A stretch of DNA of 64,000 nt from Salinibacterium sp. NK8237. Its GTDB lineage: Bacteria; Actinomycetota; Actinomycetes; Actinomycetales; Microbacteriaceae. The notes beneath the pieces were generated by a model that saw nothing but the letters and a program-made list of their open reading frames with translations, did no database searches and had not been told where the DNA came from. Below, piece by piece: positions 27,301 to 34,731 of the stretch. Location: the NCBI RefSeq assembly GCF_015864955.1, contig NZ_JADYWE010000001.1, positions 992,001-1,056,000 on the forward strand, in the 5' to 3' direction. Every line of letters starts with the position of its first letter. Position 1 is the first letter of the stretch. The translations under genes and the position numbers were made by a program.

Positions 27301-28108
27301 GCGCATCAAGGATGGGGTGCTTCAAATCTGCGGCGTCGTCGACCAGACCATGGGCGACATCCGAAAAGGATGACACCACGAGGCGCGGACTAACCGCAAA
27401 GTTATCGAGGTGCGAAGTCAGACCGCGCAGCCGGTCGATGACCGGGTTCGGCTTGAACGTTCCATCAGCATCGGCGAGCGCGACAAACGATTCGGCATCA
27501 AGACGCAAATGGAACTGCTCGTCAAGAGCCCGAGCAAGCGCCGGGTTGAGATAAGCGCTGCCCCGAAGCTTGAGTTCAAAATCGCGACCATGACGACGAA
27601 TAGCCAGTGGGCGCAGTAGAACAGGACCACAGAATTCGACATCCTCATGAGTCCAGCGGGCAATTCCGATTCCCAGATGCACCGAATCGATGCCGCGGGC
27701 GGTAGCCAGCTCAAGGCCCTTTGCCGCGACAGCTCCTGCAGCAGTCTTAGCGGAGCGAAGCGCGACATCATCGCGAATGAGGCTCGACAGCAGAGTGCGC
27801 TTGCCGGTGATGAACTGCGCAAGACCGCCGGGATGGGTCGTCGATAAATCGACTCTCGTGCGAGGCGAATCAACGAAGTGGATGAGCGGGGAACGCCCGC
27901 CCAGCTCTGACAATTGCGAACGCCACAGCGTCCACACGGGCTCTGCAACGTTTCCGGCCATAATGTTCGGCTCACCAAAACTCAGCGTGTGAGGCGCTGT
28001 TACTTGGACGTGGGCATGAGCGTGCTCGTTTTCGCCGTCGTCAACGTCATGGTCCACCGAATCTGGGTCGACCGTGAAATCATCGGAAACTCTATCTGCA
28101 CGCCACAC
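24311..28108 (-). CDS. Very large SF1 helicase homologue with altered ATPase motifs and nuclease-like C-terminus
   Basis: The 1265-residue protein follows the layout of DUF4011-type SF1 helicases. It has an N-terminal domain (about 50-290), a RecA-like region beginning AEQENVIAQIEAGNSLVV near residue 309, late helicase motifs (TRSYRPGGEELAELVNRRFYDG; VTTIDQAVAQSRDRVIFSIG; LLAVAMTRARRSLEIV), and a C-terminal region of about 80 residues resembling the REase/Vsr-like MTES_1575 domain. Key residues differ: the Walker A loop reads PGTGGTQTI (glycine for the lysine, about residue 333), the DEA(S)-type Walker B reads LVDAGAV, and the C-terminal domain lacks a clear D-ExK set. ATP hydrolysis is therefore doubtful. 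The start is GTG 28108; later starts cannot be excluded. Confidence 0.8.
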   Translation of the reverse strand: MWRADRVSDDFTVDPDSVDHDVDDGENEHAHAHVQVTAPHTLSFGEPNIMAGNVAEPVWTLWRSQLSELGGRSPLIHFVDSPRTRVDLSTTHPGGLAQFITGKRTLLSSLIRDDVALRSAKTAAGAVAAKGLELATARGIDSVHLGIGIARWTHEDVEFCGPVLLRPLAIRRHGRDFELKLRGSAYLNPALARALDEQFHLRLDAESFVALADADGTFKPNPVIDRLRGLTSHLDNFAVSPRLVVSSFSDVAHGLVDDAADLKHPILDALAGNTAAAWTIKEGYAPVPALSADERSPQTDNLLLDADAEQENVIAQIEAGNSLVVRTLPGTGGTQTIVNAVGALVAQNKRVLVVSPRRASLQSIADRFSDIGLPGLSVAPRTLRRDIIRSISRSEKAGRPQIEDVDDALLRLRKIMLDYRESMSVPDGVLGVSVLDCVSELSRLALLPTPPSTTARLSREAVEKLAKDRSTATGVIIAAAKLGEFKYGPGDSPWYGAQFANSGEALKAHGIAQRANEQLSSLLDVANRLVSNTRMRPFQSIDELGVYLRLLVDLRETLDRFVPTVFDRAITELIAATAPRRDFPDMTSANRRRLKKLALEYVRPGVRVTDMHGALKRIQKQRVLWHRFVAEGASPAVPVGIGEVQRSYQQVSDDLAALDVPLGLADSHMNLSSLPIPFLIEKVESLAAESDVLNNLQERTALMGSLRDLKLDPLIEDLAERHVPEDQVAAELELSWWKSALDSMLEVDRALLNANTTVVDRLEADFRLVDEAHASANAKQLSWQIAENWKIGLVDWPDEARALKRALAKERLTSFDVQTSAPHLSRTIAPVWLASPYEIDSVVDTMPFDTVVLVDAGAVTVAEAAGAIRRSKQVVVIGDPVIQSPTPFETAVRDATGDAAPLVDDDAREALVDDSAFAKLSGVLPTLTLTRSYRPGGEELAELVNRRFYDGQIESLPWAGSFLGHGSLAVSYVADGIGMPDPDSGAVESPDAEVSRVVELVLDHATKRPQESLMVITASPVHSVRVMQAVLDAVSRRRPELLDVIIGDRAEPFTVTTIDQAVAQSRDRVIFSIGYGRTPHGRVLSDFGSLGEPGGERLLAVAMTRARRSLEIVTSFRSEDLDDGRMKHGAVALAEVLDEVDARFAEVPVPDDSDPMLVDLARRLEARGLRVSLGHRGKLGLVASRGGRCGTIETDAMVHESSLRESLRLRPELLRRLGWHYLRVHAFELFSDPDQVADKVARMLGAEPAPTTEPIAIIPATRPQQ

Positions 28109-28223
28109 ACCGCCACCTTAAGCTTGTTACCTCCATAAAACGTGCAACACCCACGAGTTTCGCCAGACTCACCCGCTAACCTCACCCCCAGTTCTCGCGA
28201 CAAACGGCCCTAGAATACGGTGC

Positions 28224-29522
28224 ATGGTGCCTCACGCCCTGCCCTTTCTCCTCATCACCGACACAGCCGAACTCGTGCGCGGCACCACGATCGCCGTCAT
28301 CACCGTCGTCGTGCTCGTGGTGGCGATCGGGGTCGTAGCGTTTGTCGTCTTGTTCCGTCGTGGAGGCGACCGCGGCATCCGCGGAACGTCGTCGCAGTCA
28401 GCGCTCGAATCGCGGACTGCCAGTCTCTTGGTGATCCTGGATGATCGAGTGCGCGAGGCCGACAACGAACTCGGTTTTGCGGTGGCCCAGTTTGGGGCCG
28501 CTGCCGCCCGCGATTTCGGGAGCGCTCTCGCCGAAGCGCGCGGCCAACTTACTGAAGCGTTTCGGCTCGGACAACAGCGTGACGACGTCTCGGCCACCGC
28601 CGATCACGCGCGCCGCCAACTCACCCTGCAGATGACAGCGCTCTGCGAAAAGGCGCTCGCCAGTCTCGACCGGTTCGATGCCGCCTTCACTGAGCGACGT
28701 CAGAACGAGGTAGTGGCAGCGGAAACAGAACACGAACTGCGTGCTCGACTTTCGACCGTGCGGGCGCGGCAAACGGCGGTGCGCGGTGCCATAGCCGAGA
28801 GCGCCATGAGCTACGTGGAATCGGCGTTGACGGCGGCACGTCGCCAACTCGATGCAGCGAGCATCGCTCTCGACGAAAGCGAAGCAGCATTGGATGCCGC
28901 GGCCCCCGGCATCAGCCCCACCGGAGTCAACGCGGTCACCGACACCCTCCACACCGCAGCCGCCGCTCTGCACCGCGCCGATCGCGCCGTCTCGGCTGCC
29001 GACAGTGCTCTCAACGAGCTAGCCGACGCCGACGCTGCGGTGGCTCGAATGCGCGCGGATGCCGCAAGTGACCTACTCGAAGCGCGGGTGGCACGAGAAA
29101 CGGCTCCCGATCCGGAGAGCGGAGCGCGCATTGTGACGGCCATCGCGGCCAACGAGAGGGCTCTCGAGCAGACGGCTCCGGCATCCGGAACTGTGTATGA
29201 CCCGGTCCTGCAACTCGCGCTACTCAGTGATGCCGCAGCAGAACTGGATACAGCCCTAGCAACCGCGCGCAACCAGCAACAGCGGTTTGAACACGCACGT
29301 GCTGCCTACCAAGGGACTCTGGTGGCGGCACGGAGTCAGATCTCAGTCGTGCGAGAACTCGTGGGGCGCAGTGGCGCAAGTGCACGGGCCCGCACCCGAC
29401 TAGCGGAGGCGGAGCGCCAGCTAATGATCGCTGAAGCTGAGACAGATCCGGTAGAAGCATTAGATGCCATCCGCCGGTCAGTTACTCATGCTCGAGATGC
29501 TGACGCTCTCGCCCGCTACTAG
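28224..29522 (+). CDS. Single-helix membrane protein with long coiled coil, TPM-protein C-terminus without the TPM domain
   Basis: The 432 residues start with a short segment and one membrane helix (TIAVITVVVLVVAIGVVAFVVLF, about 22-45), followed by some 380 residues of Ala/Arg/Glu-rich helical sequence predicted to form coiled coils. The segment DDRVREADNELGFAVAQFGAAAARDFGSALAEARGQLTEAFRLGQQ matches the C-terminal part of actinobacterial TPM-domain proteins, but the secreted TPM domain that normally precedes the helix is missing. The cytoplasmic coiled coil probably acts as a scaffold. It is divergent from the helicase-like gene, and no repeats or frameshift are visible. Confidence 0.75.
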   Translation: MVPHALPFLLITDTAELVRGTTIAVITVVVLVVAIGVVAFVVLFRRGGDRGIRGTSSQSALESRTASLLVILDDRVREADNELGFAVAQFGAAAARDFGSALAEARGQLTEAFRLGQQRDDVSATADHARRQLTLQMTALCEKALASLDRFDAAFTERRQNEVVAAETEHELRARLSTVRARQTAVRGAIAESAMSYVESALTAARRQLDAASIALDESEAALDAAAPGISPTGVNAVTDTLHTAAAALHRADRAVSAADSALNELADADAAVARMRADAASDLLEARVARETAPDPESGARIVTAIAANERALEQTAPASGTVYDPVLQLALLSDAAAELDTALATARNQQQRFEHARAAYQGTLVAARSQISVVRELVGRSGASARARTRLAEAERQLMIAEAETDPVEALDAIRRSVTHARDADALARY

Positions 29523-29528
29523 TCAAAA

Positions 29529-29560
29529 AGAATTCGATCGACCGCGCGCCGTCGAATTCT
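29529..29560 (-). terminator. Hairpin terminator for the HesB-like gene
   Basis: AGAATTCGA at 29529-29537 pairs with TCGAATTCT at 29552-29560. Read on the minus strand, the stem is followed by a TTTTT-type run (29524-29528), a textbook intrinsic terminator for the gene at 29587-29868. It also lies 7 bases after the convergent coiled-coil gene. Confidence 0.8.
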
Positions 29561-29586
29561 GGTCTAGCTATCGAACGTGCGCGTGA

Positions 29587-29868
29587 TTACGCGTTGTCGA
29601 GAATGGCGAAGTTCACTGCGCCGTTTTCGCCGACTTCGGCGTGAAGCGTCTTGTCACTCAACGCGACCGAGGCGTTCTCTTCAAGAAAAACGCGGGCGCC
29701 GTCGGCTTCAACGACAGAGTCGCCAGCCTCAGGAGCCGCAACGACGGCAACGGTGAGGTTGGGGGCACCAGGTTCCCCGTTGATGCGGAGGCCCGAGGCT
29801 TCCGTATTGGGGTCCTGCTCGACGATCGTCTTGACGACCGTGGTGGCTGTTTCGGTGAGGGTGAGCAT
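29587..29868 (-). CDS. HesB/IscA-like protein lacking cysteines
   Basis: The 93 residues fit the small HesB-like fold: MLTLTETATTVVKTIVEQ at the start, GLRINGEPGAPNLTVAVVAAPEAGDSVVEADGARVFLEENASVAL in the middle, and a final beta strand VNFAILDN. True A-type Fe-S carriers need three cysteines (one internal, a CxC at the end); none is present here, so Fe-S delivery is unlikely. GGAAGGA precedes the ATG by about eight bases. It is a single gene with its own terminator. Confidence 0.82.
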   Translation of the reverse strand: MLTLTETATTVVKTIVEQDPNTEASGLRINGEPGAPNLTVAVVAAPEAGDSVVEADGARVFLEENASVALSDKTLHAEVGENGAVNFAILDNA

Positions 29869-30111
29869 ATGTTCGTCCTTCCAGGTTCAGCGAGATGAAA
29901 CCCCCACGCTTCCTTAGTGGGCGCGCGTCAGCAAGCCTGAGGCCCGATTGTGAGGCAACTCTCATAGTCAGTGGAGCGCACGGTCAGGTCGAGGCCGTTC
30001 CCGTGCACGCCCTCAGCCTCACAACCGGTAGAATTGACAACGGAGTGCCGGGAAGTCTGGTCGGCGATTGTGTCGGCGACCCCGCTGACGAACCTCAACG
30101 TCTGGAATTTT

Positions 30112-31377
30112 GTGACCACATCCGTGAAGAAACTGAGCCCCCGCAAGCGAGTACGCCGGTGGGTCACCATGGAAACCACCAGCGGAATCCTGCTGATGGT
30201 TGCCGCTGCGATCGCGCTCATCTGGGCGAACTCGCCGTGGCGTGAAGGCTACGCAGCCCTTGCCGAGACCACGGTCGGCCCCGAGTCGCTGCACCTCAAC
30301 CTCACCCTCGCCACCTGGGCTGCTGACGGCCTGCTCGCGATTTTCTTCTTTGTGGTGGGTGTCGAGCTCAAGCAAGAGCTTGTAGCTGGCAGCCTGCGCA
30401 AACCTCGCGAAGCCGCTGTTCCCGTCTTTGCCGCAATCGGCGGGATGCTCTTTCCCGCGCTCCTCTTTACGCTGATCATTCTCGTTTCAGGCGACTCCAC
30501 CGCACTCGGCGGCTGGGCAATTCCCACCGCCACCGACATTGCGTTCGCTCTCGCCGTACTCGCTATCTTCGGCCGCGGCCTCCCGCGAGCGCTACGCACC
30601 TTCCTGCTCACGATGGCTGTCGTCGACGATCTGCTCGCGATCATCATCATTGCCCTCTTCTACACCGAGAGCATCGACCTGCTCTCGCTGCTGTTCTCAC
30701 TCATCGCGATTGTGCTCTTTGCTGTTGTCGTTCGCTCGCGCAAACCTCGCTGGTGGCTGCTGCTCCCCTTGGCGCTTGTGGCGTGGGCGTTCATGCACGA
30801 CTCCGGAGTCCACGCGACTATCGCCGGCGTTGTTCTCGGATTCACCGTTCCCGCCAAACTCGTGCACGGAGAGAAAGACACCCGAACGCACGCGTTCGAC
30901 GATGCGGTGCGCCCCACCTCATCCGGCATCGCGTTGCCGATCTTCGCCTTCTTTGCCGCTGGAGTCTCCCTCGGTGGAGACGGCGAAAGCGCCAGCGAGG
31001 TGATTGTTCAGCCCGTTGTTGCTGCCATCATCGTTGGACTAGTGGTCGGAAAGATTATTGGTGTGCTCGGTACTACGGCGCTCATCACCAAGGTGACAAA
31101 GTTCCGTCTCGCCGACTCGATCGGGTTGCGAGACCTCTTGCCCATCGGATTCCTCACGGGAATTGGCTTCACAGTCTCTCTGCTCATCGCAGAGCTCTCT
31201 TTCCCCGACAGCGAACACACCACCGGGGCAAAGCTTGCGATCCTCATCGGAACAGGCCTGGCCGCGATCTTCGCCGCGATCAGTCTTCGCTGGGACTCCC
31301 GTCTCGCCCGCAGACGCGACATGAACGACGACGGCATTCCCGACCGCAACAAGGCTCTCATCGAAGACGAAGACTAA
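30112..31377 (+). CDS. nhaA: Na+/H+ antiporter NhaA
   Basis: NhaA exchanges protons for sodium and supports pH and salt homeostasis. The protein (421 residues from GTG 30112) has about twelve membrane helices and the NhaA hallmarks: ETTSGILLMVAAAIALIWANSPW at the N-terminus, FFFVVGVELKQELVAGSLR, PTATDIAFALAVLAIFG, and the ion-binding DD pair in LLTMAVVDDLLAIIIIALFYT. The C-terminus ends in an acidic tail (DMNDDGIPDRNKALIEDED). The frame stays open upstream to 29971, so the start is uncertain; 30112 was chosen because it lies about 18 codons before the conserved region. Confidence 0.93.
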   Translation: MTTSVKKLSPRKRVRRWVTMETTSGILLMVAAAIALIWANSPWREGYAALAETTVGPESLHLNLTLATWAADGLLAIFFFVVGVELKQELVAGSLRKPREAAVPVFAAIGGMLFPALLFTLIILVSGDSTALGGWAIPTATDIAFALAVLAIFGRGLPRALRTFLLTMAVVDDLLAIIIIALFYTESIDLLSLLFSLIAIVLFAVVVRSRKPRWWLLLPLALVAWAFMHDSGVHATIAGVVLGFTVPAKLVHGEKDTRTHAFDDAVRPTSSGIALPIFAFFAAGVSLGGDGESASEVIVQPVVAAIIVGLVVGKIIGVLGTTALITKVTKFRLADSIGLRDLLPIGFLTGIGFTVSLLIAELSFPDSEHTTGAKLAILIGTGLAAIFAAISLRWDSRLARRRDMNDDGIPDRNKALIEDED

Positions 31378-31413
31378 GCAGCGCGCCTCACGCACGCTGT
31401 CGAAAGGATCACC

Positions 31414-32055
31414 GTGTCCGACCCATTGAGCACCCACACCGACTACGGCCAGCTGCCGCTCAATGATTCGGATGTGCTCGCCGACCCCATAGAGCAATTC
31501 CGGCTCTGGCTAGCAAACGCCAGCGATGCGAACGTCTACGAGCCCAACGCCATGGTGCTATCGACCGTGGATGCCGACGGCTCCCCCAGTAGCCGCACCG
31601 TGCTGCTGCGCGCCATCGACGACACGGGATTCGAGTTCTTTACGAACTACAGCTCCATCAAGGGCCGCGCACTGCTCGCGAACCCGGCAGCAGCGCTCGT
31701 TTTCCCCTGGTATTCGATCCACCGGCAAGTGCTGGTGCAAGGAACAGCTCAGCCCGTCGCTGATGCCCTCTCTGACGCTTACTTCGCCACGCGACCGCGA
31801 GGCAGCCAGATCGCGGCGCACGCCAGCGAACAATCGCAACCCATCGCATCCCGTGCACTGCTCGAAGAACGTGTGATCGAGCTCGAGGCTGAGTTCGAGG
31901 GCCGCGATGTGCCCCGCCCGGCTGACTGGGGCGGTTTCATGGTGGAGCCCACCACGATCGAATTCTGGCAGGGACGCAGCTCACGCCTCCACGACCGCGT
32001 GCGCTTCACGCGTGCCGCCTCTGGCGACTGGGAGCGGATGCGGTTGCAACCCTAA
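31414..32055 (+). CDS. pdxH: Pyridoxine/pyridoxamine 5'-phosphate oxidase PdxH
   Basis: PdxH uses FMN to oxidise PNP or PMP to pyridoxal 5'-phosphate. The 213 residues have the family motifs SSRTVLLRAIDDTGFEFFTNYSSIKGRALLANPAAALVFPWYSIHRQVLVQG (FMN and phosphate contacts), RPRGSQIAAHASEQSQPI and PADWGGFMVEPTTIEFWQGRSSRLHDRVRFTR at the C-terminus. Start is GTG 31414 with AAAGGATC upstream. PLP-dependent SerC and DapC are encoded elsewhere in the window. Confidence 0.95.
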   Translation: MSDPLSTHTDYGQLPLNDSDVLADPIEQFRLWLANASDANVYEPNAMVLSTVDADGSPSSRTVLLRAIDDTGFEFFTNYSSIKGRALLANPAAALVFPWYSIHRQVLVQGTAQPVADALSDAYFATRPRGSQIAAHASEQSQPIASRALLEERVIELEAEFEGRDVPRPADWGGFMVEPTTIEFWQGRSSRLHDRVRFTRAASGDWERMRLQP

Positions 32056-32098
32056 GCTGCGCTCGACGACGCGTAGCCATACGCACACGCACGCACAC

Positions 32099-32136
32099 AA
32101 CCCCGCTCCTCTAGCAAAACCAGAGGGCGCGGGGTT
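32099..32136 (+). terminator. Terminator after pdxH
   Basis: AACCCCGC at 32099-32106 pairs with GCGGGGTT at 32129-32136, with an inner CTC/GAG pairing, and is followed by TATTCGTT. It lies 43 bases after the pdxH stop. Confidence 0.65.
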
Positions 32137-32153
32137 TATTCGTTAGAGCCACA

Positions 32154-32205
32154 CGGTTTGTTAGCGCCGCATCGTTTGCTAGCGCCGCATCGTTCGTTAA
32201 CACCA
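32154..32205. repeat. Imperfect 18-bp tandem repeat
   Basis: Units CGGTTTGTTAGCGCCGCAT (32154-32172) and CGTTTGCTAGCGCCGCAT (32173-32190) are adjacent and nearly identical, and CGTTCGTTAACACC (32191-32204) looks like a decayed third unit. The block separates the pdxH terminator from the convergent amt terminator. I see no gene in the 202 bases between pdxH and amt. Confidence 0.6.
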
Positions 32206-32208
32206 AAA

Positions 32209-32242
32209 GAGGGACACAGTTGCGATAACAACTGTGCCCCTC
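32209..32242 (-). terminator. Intrinsic terminator of the ammonium transporter gene
   Basis: GAGGG-A-CACAGTTG at 32209-32222 pairs with CAACTGTG-C-CCCTC at 32229-32242 (one mismatch). On the minus strand the stem is followed by TTTTGG. It lies 16 bases downstream of the amt stop. Confidence 0.85.
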
Positions 32243-32257
32243 CCGAGGTTGTGGGCT

Positions 32258-33475
32258 CTACTTAGCCGATACAGTTTCCTGCGTCGACAGTGCATAACCC
32301 GACTCGCCGTGGACGGCGAGGTCGATACCAGCAATTTCTTCTTCCGAAGTAACGCGGAATCCGATGGTCTTCTGAATCGCGGTTCCGATCAACCAGGACA
32401 TTACGAAGGAGAAGATTGCTACGGCGAGCACGCTGATCGTCTGAACGGCGAGCTGTCCTGCATCTCCACCAGTGAAGAGTCCGGTGTCGGTGGCGAAGAA
32501 GCCAAGGTAGATGGTTCCGATGATGCCGGCGACGAGGTGGAGTCCCACTACGTCAAGCGAGTCATCGAAGCCGAGGTTGTACTTGAGCTCAATTGCGAGA
32601 GCACAAACGGCACCGGCGACGACACCGAGAATCAAAGCCCAACCGGGCGTCAGGTTTGCACAAGCGGGGGTGATGGCAACGAGACCAGCAACGACACCTG
32701 AAACGGCACCAACTGCTGTGGCCTTACCAGTGCGGAGCTTCTCAACAACGATCCAACCGAGGATTGCTGCGGCGGGAGCGGCGAGCGTGTTGAACACGAT
32801 CAGGCCGGCCTCGTCGGGGTCGCTAGATGCACCAGCGTTGAATCCGAACCAACCGAACCAGAGCAGTGCTGCACCGATCAGGACGAGAGGAACGTTGTGA
32901 GGCTGGGTGATGTTCTTGTTGAAGCCAACACGCTTGCCGAGTACCAGGGCGAGTCCGAGAGCGGCTGCACCAGCGTTGATGTGAACGGCGGTACCACCGG
33001 CGTAGTCGATAACGGCAGGAAGGCCACCGAGGCTATCTCCGAGGTTCTGGATCCAGCCACCGCCCCATACCCACGCAGCGACGGGGAAGTAAACGAGCGT
33101 TGCCCACACACCGGTGTAGATCATCCAGGGTCCGAAGCGAGCACGGTCTGCGATGGCACCGGAGATAAGTGCGGTGGTGATGATGGCGAAGGTTCCACCG
33201 AATGCAACAACGAGGAGGTCAGAGCCGGCGACGCCTTCTTGACCGAAGTTGCTGAACGGGTTACCGGCGAACGACCAAATCGAACCGTCGATCGAGCTCA
33301 TGTTTGCACCGATGAGAATCCAGAGAACGGCAACGAGGCCGAGCGATCCGAAGCTCATCATCATCATGCTGACTACTGACTTCTCTTTTACGAGTCCACC
33401 GTAAAAGAATGCCAAACCGGGGGTCATGAGCAGCACTAATGCAGTGCTTATGAGTACCCATACGACTGTATCCAT
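32258..33475 (-). CDS. amt: Ammonium transporter (Amt/MEP family)
   Basis: The protein (405 residues from ATG 33475) has eleven membrane helices and typical Amt segments: MTPGLAFFYGGLVKEKSVVSMMMMSFGSLGLVAVLW at the N-terminus, DYAGGTAVHINAGAAALGLALVLGKRVG (first pore histidine) near residue 160, GWFGFNAGAS near 215, and GLHLVAGIIGTIYLGFFA (second pore histidine) near 315. GAGGTTGAG precedes ATG 33475, which rules out the longer frame to 33568. No glnK or glnD follows, unlike many actinobacteria. A GlnR-like site lies about 115 bases upstream of the start. Confidence 0.95.
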   Translation of the reverse strand: MDTVVWVLISTALVLLMTPGLAFFYGGLVKEKSVVSMMMMSFGSLGLVAVLWILIGANMSSIDGSIWSFAGNPFSNFGQEGVAGSDLLVVAFGGTFAIITTALISGAIADRARFGPWMIYTGVWATLVYFPVAAWVWGGGWIQNLGDSLGGLPAVIDYAGGTAVHINAGAAALGLALVLGKRVGFNKNITQPHNVPLVLIGAALLWFGWFGFNAGASSDPDEAGLIVFNTLAAPAAAILGWIVVEKLRTGKATAVGAVSGVVAGLVAITPACANLTPGWALILGVVAGAVCALAIELKYNLGFDDSLDVVGLHLVAGIIGTIYLGFFATDTGLFTGGDAGQLAVQTISVLAVAIFSFVMSWLIGTAIQKTIGFRVTSEEEIAGIDLAVHGESGYALSTQETVSAK

Positions 33476-33589
33476 CTCAACCTCTTTCGCTTTGTGCGCC
33501 CTGTGCACACGGATGCTTTTGCGGATTGTCAGTGAGTGTCGGGTTATTCCACTCCCACTGACCCGCACGACAAAGCATCCCGTCTCAGC

Positions 33590-33627
33590 GTTTCGTAAGA
33601 CCCTCAGTTATGTTTCGTAGACGTTAA
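33590..33627 (-). promoter_or_regulatory. Candidate GlnR box upstream of amt
   Basis: On the minus strand the region reads TTAAC-N6-GAAAC-N6-GAGGG-N6-GAAAC. GlnR boxes follow GTnAC-N6-GaAAC repeated with a 22-base period; the two GAAAC half-sites (33612-33616 and 33590-33594) are exactly 22 bases apart, and three of four half-sites fit. A further GAAAC-N6-GTAAC pair lies at 33643-33658. This suggests nitrogen-limitation control of amt. Confidence 0.5.
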
Positions 33628-33699
33628 ACGTCATCGCTGGGTGTTACGGAAAGGTTTCAAGAAGCCAAAGGTATTCGGTGAATCGGGTCTCAGATATGG

Positions 33700-34596
33700 C
33701 TAGGGCGTCGGAATCCCACCATTGGCGTTGAGCGTTTCACCGATGACATAGCTCGATTCTGCCGATGCCAGGAACACGTACGCCGGCGCCATTTCAGCCG
33801 GCTGACCGACTCGCCCCAGAGGCGTATCGTGCCCGAAGCTGGCGATCTTCTCTTGAGGTTGTCCATCTGACACTTGCAAAGGTGTCCACACCGGACCGGG
33901 AGCCACCGCATTGACTCGAATACCGCGTTCAGCCAGCTGAGCCGCTGTCGCCTTCGTGAACGAATTGATCGCCGCCTTCGTCGAGGCGTAGTCGACGAGC
34001 ACCGGTGACGGCTTGTAGGCCTGAACGGAAGTGGTGTTGATAATGGTGGAGCCGGCCGGCAAGTGTTCGAGCGCGGCCTTAGTGATCCAGAACATTGCAT
34101 AGACATTCGTCTTGAACGTCTGGTCGAATGCCTCGTCGGTGAGATCTTCGAGCTTGGTGCAAAAGACCTGCTTCCCCGCGTTGTTCACGAGGGTATCGAG
34201 GCCGCCCAATTTTTCAGCGGCGTCTGCGACGAGGGTGCGGCAGGCTTCCGCACTAGAGATATCGCCAGGGAAGAGGTGGGCTTGCTGCCCGGCATCCCGA
34301 ATCAGCGCTGCGATGCGCTCGGCATCGCTCTGTTCGCTCGGGAGATAGGAGAGGGCGACATCGGCGCCTTCTCGCGCGAACGCAATTGCGACAGCGCCCC
34401 CGATCCCTGAGTCGGCACCCGTAATGAGTGCGCGGCGGCCCGAGAGGCGGCCGCTGCCGCGATAACTGTCTTCGCCAAGGTCAGCGAGCGGCTTCAACTC
34501 TGAGTCAAGACCGGGTTCCGGCTGATGCTGTTTCGGCGGTGAAACCTTCTCGAAGCGAGTGGTGGGATCAACGAAGGTGTACTGGTCGTGTGCCAT
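33700..34596 (-). CDS. SDR family oxidoreductase (YhdG/Gdh-like)
   Basis: The 298-residue protein is a classical short-chain dehydrogenase with an N-terminal extension of about 45 residues (DPTTRFEKVSPPKQHQPEPG). The NAD(P)-binding motif is ALITGADSGIGGAVAIAFAREGADVA near residue 54, the active site has Ser in IINTTSVQAYKPSPVL and Tyr/Lys in DYASTKAAINSF, and the C-terminus is VIGETLNANGG. Extended SDRs of this type are often linked to stress response. The substrate cannot be predicted. It is a single gene. Confidence 0.92.
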   Translation of the reverse strand: MAHDQYTFVDPTTRFEKVSPPKQHQPEPGLDSELKPLADLGEDSYRGSGRLSGRRALITGADSGIGGAVAIAFAREGADVALSYLPSEQSDAERIAALIRDAGQQAHLFPGDISSAEACRTLVADAAEKLGGLDTLVNNAGKQVFCTKLEDLTDEAFDQTFKTNVYAMFWITKAALEHLPAGSTIINTTSVQAYKPSPVLVDYASTKAAINSFTKATAAQLAERGIRVNAVAPGPVWTPLQVSDGQPQEKIASFGHDTPLGRVGQPAEMAPAYVFLASAESSYVIGETLNANGGIPTP

Positions 34597-34731
34597 GGTC
34601 TCCCTTTTCTCAATAGTGAATAGCGCGGTGGCGCGTCGTCAACTTTAGAAAAGAAAATCTCAGCATCCCTCAGATCCCATGGAACCATGACGCTTTTCCC
34701 AGCGAGCACAGAGAGAACGTAGAGTTGGCGG

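Noticed and set aside
28109..28223. Gene in the spacer between the helicase-like and coiled-coil genes
   Set aside because: The 115-base spacer has no frame with a ribosome site; it is a divergent promoter region.
29869..30111. Extra N-terminal part of NhaA or a small gene
   Set aside because: The frame upstream of 30112 lacks a good start and does not resemble NhaA; the region is best read as a divergent regulatory spacer.
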